This document shows positions 1 through 9,261 of a stretch of 64,000 nucleotides of DNA, piece by piece (the first letter of the stretch is position 1; each line of letters starts with the position of its first letter). This DNA is from Stomorhina lunata. Its lineage: Eukaryota > Arthropoda > Insecta > Diptera > Rhiniidae. Below the pieces are notes generated by a model. That model was not told the DNA's origin and made no database searches. It saw nothing but the letters and a program-made list of their open reading frames with translations. The translations under genes and the position numbers were made by a program. Where the stretch lies: positions 55,033,794 through 55,097,793 of the forward strand of contig OW121741.1 of the NCBI GenBank assembly GCA_933228675.1, given 5' to 3'.

Positions 1-1
1 C

Positions 2-1222
2 TCCTCTCACACCACCGGAGCCACACAGACTCTGGCGGACGTCTCGCTTGAGTCGGATTCAGAATTCGAGGTTACTGTAATCTCAAATTCTGGCCGATCT
101 CAATCGGGATCTCCTTCAGGATCTAGGGACCCGCTGGTAGGAGAGACCCAGAGGGAACAGACTGACTCTGCCGGTTCTACTGCTATCGCAAGTTGTGCGA
201 CAGAGGTCTCGTTGGATCCGGACACAGAGGGCGATGTCAATGTGACACCGGCTTTGTGTCAGGGTCCAGCTGGATCTCTTTTGGGTTCTGTGGTTGCAGT
301 GGAAAGGGAGAGCCAGGCTGAACTGGCTCCGGAAGCCCAGAAAGATCGTTCTGACTGCACCGACAGGACTGAAGCTACTCAGGTCTCTGAGGTTATCGTG
401 CTTGACTCCGACGCGGAGAGCGATATCACAGTGATATCGACTTCGGGGCGGGGTAAGGCTAGATCACCTCTCAGAACTTTGGCTTCAGTTGTGAAGGAGA
501 GCCAGGCCGACCTTATCTCGGGTACCCCTCCACTCCCCTTGGGACGGTTAGTTCGGCAGGACGCTGTGGTGGATGCACCGCCACAGGTTAAGCAAAAACC
601 CAGCCGAACTAAATTCGCCAAGGCGAAGAGTGGGACTAGAAGTTCTTTGGCCTATCTCAAAAAGATGGCTAACAAGGACCCTAGTCTGCTCGATGCAAAC
701 GAGAGGAAGAAGCTCAAGAAGCATAGGCAGGCCGTAGCTAAATTCGAAAGGATTTACGGCTCTACCGATGACATCTTGGGCGTCTCCTCAAGTTTTATCA
801 AGCGAGGCGAAGCTGATAAATCTACAGAGTCCGGTAAAGGACCTGTAGGAAAGTCAGTGGATGCTGGTAGATCCGCGTCACCTAGCAAGTTGTCTGTGGT
901 GAAACCAGCTGAAGCTGGCAGTTCTACAGTTCCTAACAAGGACCCTGTGGCGAAACCAGCTTCTCCTCGCAAGAGGGCAAGAATGGAGCCTGCTACCGGC
1001 GCCCCCAAGTCTGGGTCTGCGATGGTTGGCAAGGCTGGTGTGGGTTGCGGATCTTCGACTACCTCTTCGGGCCCCCGTAAGGAGAGCGTGAAGAGAGCTA
1101 GATCCGGAGACGAGCAACCCACTACGTCAAAAAAGATCAAGAAGTCGGTCAGCCGGGACACAGTTCAGGCAGCTGTCTTAGATCACAATGATCCTCATTG
1201 TAGGATCAAAGATGATCTTTGA
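2..1222 (+). pseudogene. ORF1 (gag-like) fragment of LOA-like copy A
   Basis: The frame is open from base 2 to the stop at 1220-1222, about 406 codons, so it runs off the left edge and no start codon can be chosen. The product is low-complexity, rich in Ser, Lys, Pro and acidic residues. Two copies of an acidic Ser/Asp motif followed by a hydrophobic run (TVIS) occur near bases 50-95 and 395-440. The second contains VIVLDSD. A basic segment around bases 600-760 (KKMANKDPSLLDANERKKLKKH) may bind nucleic acid. No CCHC knuckle is present because the frame is cut at ~1218 by the deletion that joins it to ORF2. In an intact element ORF1 would form the RNP with element RNA. Function is inferred from position. 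Confidence 0.65.
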
Positions 1223-4200
1223 AAAACAACACCTTCATCATGGGCTGTGACGCCAACGCCCATCACTACCAATGGGGTAGTAGCAACATAAACGAGCGCG
1301 GTGAGTCAGTCTTTGAATTCATTACTAATAACCATCTAAGGATCTGCAATAGGGGCAACGCGCCCACTTTCAGGACAAAAAAAAGGGAGGAGGTATTAGA
1401 CATCACACTGACAAACGCGAAGGACAATCTTATCGAAAACTGGAAGGTATCAAGTGAATGTTCCTTCTCTGATCATTGCTTGATCTCCTTCTCTGTCAAT
1501 TTTAAGAGAGTCAAACCGAGTCCCTACAGGAATCCCCGAAAAACAAATTGGGAGTCCTTTAGGAGTTCTTCGGACACCATGGTGCGTAATATTCCACTTA
1601 GAATTTATTCTGAGGCGGAAACGAACACTGTGGTGACAAAGCTCACGGAAAGTTATATAACTAGCTATGAACATAGCTGCCCATTAACCTTCCCGGGCAA
1701 ACGCAAACAGCCTAACTGGTGGACGAAGGAACTAAAGAACCTTAGGACATGTGTTAGAAGACTGTTTAATAAGGCCAAACTTACTCGCAGTGATGAGGAT
1801 TGGACTTATTACAGATTGAGTTTCAACAAGTATAAGAGCGATCTCAAAAAAGCTAAAAGGTCAACATGGTTAACCTACTGTGAGACCATCGATTCTGTAA
1901 ATGAGTTGTCGAGATTTAGGAAATTACTATCCAAGGACCCAATGGTCCCCGGATCTATCCTAAAACCTGATGGTTCTTGGACTGAATCTAGCCCTGAGAC
2001 ACTCGGGCTACTCTTTGATACTCACTTCCCCGGCAATCGGAATCAAGATCCGGTTATTCATGAGCCTTCTATGGAGCGATTGGGCTCAATACCGAATAAT
2101 CTGATAGACGAGATAGTCACTTCAGAAAGAATTAAGTGGGCCGTAAGTACGTTCTTACCGTACAAGTCAGCAGGCCCGGATGGCATTATTCCCGCTATGC
2201 TACAGAATTCTTCCGACTATTGTTTATCGATTCTTCATAGTATTTTTGCTAGCTGCCTCCATGGGGGCTTCACTCCTAGTGGGTGGAGGGAGGTAAGAGT
2301 GATTTTCATTCCTAAAGCAGGGAAGACTAGTCACTCTAAACCTAAAGATTTTAGACCAATCAGCCTGTCGTCTTTTTTCTTGAAGACACTCGAGCGACTG
2401 ATTGATCTATTTCTTAGGAACTCTTTAGGTACGCGCATTATTAGCAACGCTCAACATGCTTATCTCAAGGGTAAATCTGTTGAGAGTGCGTTGCACGATG
2501 TGGTCAGTTTTATTGAAAAGGGCCTGAAATTCAGAGAATATACTTTGGCCGCTTTCCTCGATATCGAGGGTGCCTTCAATAACATTACCATTGAAGCAAT
2601 CAGGGGTTCACTGGAGGACTTAAATATACAGGGCTTCCTAGTAGAGTGGATTGTGAATATGCTTAACAGTAGGATCATCAACTCAAATCTAGGTGACTGT
2701 AGTTTACGTAGGAAAGTAACTAGGGGTACTCCACAAGGAGGGGTTTTATCACCACTGCTGTGGTTACTGGCCGTCAATGTCATTCTAAGAAGACTTGACC
2801 AACTTGGGAGAAAGGTCGTAGCCTACGCCGATGACTTAGTATTGCTCGTATCTGGCAAGTTCCCAGATACAATAAGTAATATTATGCAATCGGTTCTAGG
2901 AGAACTTTCCTCCTGGGCCAGTAATAAAGGACTGGGGATTAACCCCGACAAGACGGAGTTGGTCCTCTACACCAGAAGGTACAAGGTTGAAAGGTTTAAA
3001 CTTCCTGTGCTGAATGGTGTAGAGCTGAGATTGTCGCAGGAAGCCAAATTTCTAGGGATTATCTTGGACAGTAAGCTATCTTGGAAGAGAAACACACAGG
3101 AAAGAGTGAAAAAGGGCTAAACGCTTACTACTTCTGCAGGAATTCCGTGGGTAAAAAATGGGGCTTAAGACCGATAGTTGTGTATTGGATTTACACAACA
3201 ATTGTAAGGCCTGTTTTAACATATGGTTGCGCAGTATGGTGGGAAGCAGTAAGCAAGGGTTCTTTTCTTACTTCTCTCAACAAGGTACAACGTTGTGCCA
3301 GTATTGGTATAACCGGTGCCCTTAAAAGCACACCTCAAGCAGCCCTAGACATCATGCTGTCGTTATACCCCCTTGATATCTTCATTAAGGGGATGGCTAT
3401 GAGAAGTCTAGTAAGGCTGTACGAGGCGGGTATGCTTAGGTTTAGGCATGTGGGACACTCCAGTATTCTAAGCTTAACAGGCTCCCGGGGCTTGGAGTCA
3501 GGTCTACCACGATCTGACTATTTAGTCAAGGAACTACTGTTCAGCTCAGCTCCAGAGATCGTAATCCCCGAAAGATCCGACTGGAATGGGCAAACAGCAC
3601 TTTTTCAAGGCTTTTCGATCTTCACGGATGGATCAAAAATGGATTGCGGGACTGGTTCTGGAGTTTTCCTGTGGGATCAAAATATTAGGAAATCCTTTAG
3701 ACTCGCGGATGAGTGCAGTGTCTTCCAGGCAGAGATTTTTGCCATTTGGAAGGCTACAGAGCTCATTCAAGGTCTTATAGCTGTTAACAGTGAGGTGACA
3801 ATTTATGTCGATAGCCAGGCCGCGCTCAAGGCGTTGCGGGGTTATGGGGTTACCTCCAAATTAGTCAAAAAATGTAGGATAGCTCTTCATGAGCTATCAC
3901 TTTGCTATAGGATTAGATTGTGCTGGGTTCCGGGTCATTGTGACATCGTTGGCAACGAAGTTGCGGACGAAGTTGCCAGACACGGCTCAAGTCTAGACTT
4001 AAGCCAAAGAGTACTGGATTTGGCTCCGCCTATCTGTCACTTTTATCTAGGCATTAAGTCCTGGACTAGCCAGGAAACCACAAGGCTGTGGGGTAACATG
4101 GCCACGTGTAGGACATCTAGAGCTATATGGCCTAAACTGGACAGTAATGGTACAAAGCTTCTATTAAGTCTAAATAGGTCAAGCTTAGGAAGATGTATAG

Positions 4201-4454
4201 GGTTCCTTACGGGACATTGGGCCTTAAATTCGAGGCTACATAGGTGGGATAGCAGCATTTCAGACCTCTGCAGACTATGTCTAGATGAGGATTCGTCCGA
4301 GTCGGTGGAACACATTCTCTGTCACTGTCCAAGGCTGCAAAACCTAAGACTTAAACTTCTAGGCAGCAGATTCCTTGCTGACCTACAGGATCTACAACAG
4401 TGTAGGTTAATTGATATTGTAGGGTTCATCACGGGTCTCAACTGGCCTAGATAG
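1219..4454 (+). pseudogene. ORF2 of LOA-like copy A: truncated endonuclease, RT, RNase H, zinc knuckle
   Basis: ORF2 carries the enzymes for target-primed reverse transcription. The frame begins inside the apurinic-type endonuclease at GCDANAHHYQWGS. The SDH motif follows (~1468). The RT lies at ~2100-3000 with AGPDG, YRPISLSS, FLDIEGAF, GTPQGG and the catalytic YADD (~2823). RNase H has FTDGS, AEIFAIWKA, YVDSQ and NEVADE (3620-3990), so all acidic residues are present. The C-terminus has a CCHC knuckle (CRLC...HILCHC, ~4270-4330). The first domain lacks ~110 residues compared with copy C. One A is missing in the A-run near 3110, which closes the first frame at 3118-3120 and shifts the rest to the frame ending at 4454. 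Copy B has the longer A-run, so this is a simple indel. Dead copy. Confidence 0.88.
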
Positions 4455-4620
4455 GGTAGTCTTCTCTTCAACTCTCTACTACCTTTCTCTTTCCCTATCT
4501 TCATTCTTTCTTTCTTCATTCTTTCTTTTCTCCCTCTCTGTTAAAGGATCACAATGGACCCCTGGGGTCTCCGAGTGTTGGTGTCTTTGACACCTCCTTT
4601 ATTACCTAACCTAACCTAAC
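4455..4620 (+). other. 3' UTR and CCTAA tail of copy A
   Basis: After the ORF2 stop comes a CT-rich stretch (4460-4540), then a conserved ~60-bp end present in all three copies, and the tail CCTAACCTAACCTAAC. Flanking DNA starts at 4621. Copies B and C end in the same way (as TTAGG on the + strand), so the tail belongs to the element and marks its exact 3' end. Confidence 0.8.
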
Positions 4621-5335
4621 ATCTCGCAATAGAGTTCGATATAAGAGCATGGTAGAGGGCCTATGCTCGGAGTCAAGGATAACAGAAGAAGAAGAGGTGT
4701 ATTTAATGTAAGTTCTGAAAGATTACCTGCAATTTGATATATAATACTTTAATATCATACATATAATGGTTTCACAATGCTCGAATGTCAGACCACAAAT
4801 TCATGTCATGTTTGTTCATCTGAAATCGGTTTGTAGAGCATCTGGAGGGAGTACTGATATGAAATTATATATCATGTTTTTGAACTCGTCAAAATACCAG
4901 ACTCAATGTTCCGAAAATTACCTCATTTTAGGATATTTCCCTACGCACCATAACCTACATCAAAATTATAAATCCGATTTCAGGATAAAACCAACTAAGT
5001 TAAGTAAAAAATAAATTAAAAGTTCGGAAATTTCTAATACATCGGTTTTAGTGTTTTGGAGATATTCCAGGTGTTTCCTAAAATCTGGTACGTAATTATA
5101 CAGGCGTATTATACATCAATATATTTTCTTTACAATGCTCAAAAGTCAGACCATTTATTTAAGATATACGAGTATAAAATATCTCCGTCTGCTGAAATCA
5201 GTTTTGTACAACTCCTAGAAAATACACCGACATGAATTATATATCATATTTTAGGACGTACTCCCGCAATACAAACTATTAAATTTCATTAAAATCGGTC
5301 CATAAACACCTGAGCAATTGCAAAAGCATCAAATA
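4621..5335. repeat. AT-rich interspersed repeat, left half (split by copy B)
   Basis: No coding frame is convincing here. The stretch contains degenerate blocks of the type 'gatattccaggtgtttcc' near 5055 and, on the other strand, near 5300. The same blocks recur at 7930, 8097 and 8282. The 7-bp duplication TCAAATA flanks copy B (5329-5335 and 7864-7870), so 4621-5335 and 7864-8532 were one continuous repeat before copy B landed. Confidence 0.55.
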
Positions 5336-7863
5336 GGTTAGGTTAGGTAATAAAGGAGGTGTCAACAACACCTTCACTCGGAGACCCCAGGGGTCCATTG
5401 TGATCCTTTACTATAGAAGAAGAAAAGAAAGGAAGAAGATAGAGAAGAGGAGAGATAGAAGAAAGTTGTAGAGAAGACTACCCTATCTAGGCCAGTTGAG
5501 ATCCGTTATGAACCCTACAATATCAATCAACCTACACTGTTGTAGATCCTGTAGGTCAGCAAGGAATCTGCTGCCTAAAAGATTGAGTCTTAGGTTTTGC
5601 AGCCTTGGACAGTGACAGAGAATGTGTTCTACCGACTCGGACGAATCCTCATCTAGACATAATCTGCAGAGGTCTGAAATGCTGCTATCCCACCTATGTA
5701 GCCTCGAGTTTAAGGCCCAATGTCCCGTAAGGAACCCTATACAATTTCTTAAGCTTGACCCTATTTAGACCTAATAGAAGCTTAGTACCATTACTGTCCA
5801 GTTTAGGCCATATAGCTACACGTACCAATGTTACCCCACAGCCTTGTGGTTTCCTGGCTAATCCAGGACTTAATGCCTAGATAAAAGTGACAGATAGGCG
5901 GAGCCAAATCCGACACTCTTTGGCTTAAGTCTAGGCTTGAGCCGCGTCTGGCAACATCGTCCGCAACTTCGCAACAGCACAATCTAATCCTATAGCACGG
6001 TGATAGCTCACAAAGAGCTATCCTACATTTCCTGACTAATTTGGAGGTAACCCTATAACCCCGCAACGCCTTGAGCGCGGCCTGGCTATCGACATAAATT
6101 GTCACCTCACTGTTAACGGCTATAAGACCCTGAATGAGCTCTGTAGCCTTCTATATGGCAAAAATCTCTGCCTGGAAGACACTGCACTCATCCGCGAGTC
6201 TAAAGGATTTCCTAATATTTTGATCCCACAGGAAAACTCCAGAACCAGTCCCGCAATCCATTTTAGATCCATCTGTGAAGATCGAAAAGCCTTGAAAAAG
6301 TACTGTTTGCCCATTCCAGTCGGATCTTTCGGGGATTACGATCTCTGGTGCTGAGCTGAACAGTAGCTCCTTGACTAAATAGTCAGATCGTGGTAGACCT
6401 GACTCCAAGCCCAAGGAGCCTGTTAAGCTCAGGATACTGGAGTGTCCCACATGCCTATACCTAAGCATACCCGATTCGTACAGCCTTACTAGACTTCTCA
6501 TAGCCATCCCCTTTATGAAGATGTCAAGGGGGTATAATGACAGCATGATGTCTAGGGCTGCCTGAGGTGTGCTTTTAAGGGCACCGGTTATACCAATACT
6601 GGCACAACGTTGTACCTTGTTGAGAGAAGCAAGAAAATAACCTTTGCTAACTGCTTCCCACCATACTGCACAACCATATGTTAAAACAGGCCTTACAATT
6701 GTTGTGTAAATCCAATACACAACTATCGGTCTTAAGCCCCATTTTTTACCCACGGAATTCCTGCAGAAGTAGTATGCGTTTAGCCCTTTTTTCATCCTTT
6801 CCTGTGTGTTTCTCTTCCAAGATAACTTACTGTCCAAGATAATCCCTAGAAATTTGGCTTCCTGCGACAATCTCAACTCTACACCATTCAGCACAGGAAG
6901 TTTAAAACTTTCAACCTTATACCTTCTGGTGAAGAGGACTAACTCCGTCTTGTCGGGGTTAATCCCCAGTCCTTTACTACTGGCCCAGGAGGAAAGTTCT
7001 TCCAGACTCGATTGCATAATATCACTTATTGTATCTGGGAACTTGCCAGATACAAGCAATACTTAGTCATCGGCGTAGGCTACGACCTTTCTCCCTAGTT
7101 GGTCAAGTCTTCTTAGAATGACATTGACGGCCAGTAACCATAGCAGTGGTGATAAAACCCCTCCTTGTGGAGTACCCCTAGTTACTTTCCTACGTAAACT
7201 ACAGTCACCTAGATTTGAGTTGATGATCCTACTGTTAAGCATGTTCACAATGCAATCTACTAGGAAGCCCTGTATATTTAAGTCCTCCAGTGAACCCCTG
7301 ATTGCTTCAATAGTAATATTATTGAAGGCACCCTCGATATCGAGGAAAGCGGCCAAAGTATATTCTCTGAATTTTAGGCCCTTTTCAATAAAACTGACCA
7401 CATCGTGCAACGCGCTCTCAACAGATTTACCCTTGAGATAAGCATGTTGAGCGTTGCTAATAATGCGCGTTCCTAAAGAGTTCCTAAGAAATAGGTCAAT
7501 CAGTCGCTAGAGTGTCTTCAAGAGAAAAGACGACAGGCTGATTGGTCTAAAATCTTTAGGTTTAGAGTGACTAGCCTTCCCTGCTTTAGGAATGAAAATC
7601 ACTCTTACCTTCCTCCATCCACTAGGAGTGAAGCCCCCATGGAGGCAGCTAGCAAAAATACTATGAAGAGTCGATAGACAATAGTCAGAAGAATTCTGTA
7701 GCATCGCGGGAATAATGCCATCCGGGCCTGCTGACTTGTACGGTAAGAACGTACTTACGGCCCACTTAATTCTTTCTGAAGTGAGTATCTCGTCTATCAG
7801 TTTATTCGGTATTGAGCCCAATCGCTCCATAGAAGGCTCATGAATAATCAGATCTGGATTCCG
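5336..7863 (-). mobile_element. LOA-like non-LTR retrotransposon, copy B, 5'-truncated
   Basis: The element reads right to left. Its 3' tail (TTAGG x3 on the + strand) is at 5336-5350. Its 5' end is cut at 7863, just upstream of the RT, so ORF1 and all of the endonuclease are missing. The break is recognised by comparison with copy C, which continues past the same bases. A 7-bp direct repeat TCAAATA lies at 5329-5335 and 7864-7870 and is the likely target-site duplication. 5' truncation with a short duplication is the normal outcome of target-primed reverse transcription. Confidence 0.85.
5483..7863 (-). pseudogene. ORF2 fragment of copy B (RT, RNase H, zinc knuckle)
   Basis: The RT begins near its AGPDG motif (~7720) and carries YRPISLSS, FLDIEGAF, GTPQGG and YADD (~7070). 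Nonsense mutations lie in the same frame: TAG at ~7507-7509 (a CGA Arg codon region in copy A), TAA directly after YADD at ~7063 (a Leu codon in copy A), and TAG at ~6148 in the RNase H (a Trp codon in copy A). Downstream, about a dozen residues around the GHCDIVGNE motif are deleted near 5970. RNase H shows FTDGS and YVDSQ. The Cys/His knuckle is near 5615-5680. Non-coding decay after insertion explains all the changes. Confidence 0.85.
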
Positions 7864-8532
7864 TCAAATAAAGTTTTCTTTAAAATTTTAAATTTGGCAA
7901 TTTGCAATATTTCGATTTTACTATATCAACCATATCTTAGGTGTTTATTGACCAATATTCATGAAATTCAATAGCGTGCTTCGCGAAAGAATTTCCTACT
8001 GTGGGCCAATCGTCAAGGAAATTTTTTTTCTTATTTTTCGATTGTATTAAACAAATTAGCACTTTCGGCAATTTGAGGAACATTAAATGTAGTGTTTTGG
8101 CGATATTTCAGGTGTTTATGTTCCATTTTGATGAAATTTAACAGAGAACTTCGCGGGAGGATTTCCTATAATAAGATATATAATTTATGAAGGCTTGCCC
8201 ATCATGAGTATGGTTTCTCTTTTCATTCTGAAATATAGTTTTCAATGAAAAATTTTATATGTCACACACAAATTTTGGTGTTTTGGCGATATCTCAGGTG
8301 TTTTTCAACCGATTTTTATGAAATACACTCTCTAGCAACTTCACAAACTTGATTTCAACAGACAGACAGACCGACAGACAGACAGAGGGACATCGCTCAA
8401 TTGATTCTCCTGCCGATTCTGATCGATCGATCGGTATAAATGTTGAGGGTTCTGCGACAAATAATGAAAAAATTACAAACTGAATGACAAACTTATAATA
8501 CCCTTTCACCTATTGGCGAAGGGTATAATAAA
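7864..8532. repeat. AT-rich interspersed repeat, right half, with ~175-bp internal repeats
   Basis: Three blocks start with 'ggcgatatttcaggtgttt' or a close variant at ~7930, 8097 and 8282, each followed by 'atgaaat' and a run ending in 'cttcgcg' or similar. At 8350-8395 is a run of short CAGA/GACA repeats. A near-palindrome (TTATAATACCCTT ... GAAGGGTATAATAA) closes the repeat at 8490-8530. Similar ends occur near 17265. This looks like a non-autonomous dispersed element. I cannot name the family. Confidence 0.5.
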
Positions 8533-9250
8533 GTTGCTAAATTAAAGTAATCTGGTAATTGTATTTCTGATTCATCTACATTGTCCGTAAGGCGTGTTTC
8601 TGATAATATTATAAAATGCGGTTTCTCTAAATCTGTAATTGCTTCCACCTGACTAAAATTGTTGATTAATCCTTGAACATTTGTTTACGTGCCGTATATG
8701 TCCTTTAATTGTTAATAGTCTATACCCATTATTCCCTTTTTTATATGCATTTTGATTATATATGCTGGACATTCTCTATCAGTAGTATAATGATTTTCGT
8801 CTAACCCAAGGTTAAGTTTTCTATTGCTTCTTATGCAGTTAATACATTTTTGATTTCTTCCTCCTTATATTGTCTTGTGCAGTGATTTCCATGACACTTG
8901 AGACATATTTCGTTATTTTAGCAAATCGCCGATTTATTGTTATATACATTGCTTTTAAAGCAACTCGTTACTTCAGTTCCATCAAACACTCTGCATTTCT
9001 CCCAACCAATATTCAATTTTTGAGCCGCTATTACTTTTGGATATCCTTCACTATCTATCTAAATCACTCTTATTATTTCTATGTTATTTAATTTATTTTA
9101 TTGTACATCTTTTCGTTGTTTTGCTCTAAATTATTTCGCATTTCTTCATTTTTATTTTCGTATTCCTTAACATTTACAATTATTTTTTTTTAATCTTATG
9201 GGACGAATTTCTCTTCGGCTGAGTTTAACAACGATCCCTACCACCCAGTA
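8533..9250 (-). pseudogene. Non-LTR relic: ORF1 zinc-knuckle region and start of ORF2 endonuclease
   Basis: This is found only by reading several frames. On the minus strand from ~9075 the frame reads EGYPKVIAAQKLNIGWEKC, then RVFDGTEV. This is the segment that precedes the CCHC knuckles in I/Jockey-type gag proteins. It is followed by decayed knuckles (CLKCHGNHC at ~8900; CINC ... H ... CP at 8850-8768). A frame with NVQGLINNFSQVEAI and then FIILSETRLTD (8690-8560) is the start of an EEP endonuclease. At least one in-frame stop (~9060) and two frameshifts are present. The 5' part may continue beyond copy C at 13103 onward, because copy C is inserted here with an 11-bp duplication. Clade uncertain. 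Confidence 0.6.
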
Positions 9251-9261
9251 ACGAACGGGTA

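Larger units (their letters stand above)
1..4620 (+). mobile_element. LOA-like non-LTR retrotransposon, copy A (5' end outside window)
   Basis: Order on the + strand: part of ORF1 (2-1222), ORF2 lacking the first half of its endonuclease (1219-4454), a short pyrimidine-rich 3' UTR, and a 3' tail of three CCTAA units (4604-4620). Endonuclease, reverse transcriptase, RNase H and a C-terminal zinc knuckle in one ORF2 is the layout of the I superfamily. The RT wording (FLDIEGAFNN, GTPQGGVLSPLLW) is closest to the LOA/R1 side as I know it. Copies B and C belong to the same family at high nucleotide similarity. Comparison with copy C shows that about the last third of ORF1 and the first ~110 codons of ORF2 are missing at ~1220. 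The clade name is inference; the family membership is seen directly. Confidence 0.85.

Noticed and set aside
212..212. Start of ORF1 in copy A at a TTG codon
   Set aside because: The frame is open from base 2 with the same composition, so the true start lies left of the window.
4604..5350. TTAGG/CCTAA runs as a true telomere end
   Set aside because: Only three units each, always at the exact 3' end of the same retrotransposon family and flanked by unrelated DNA.
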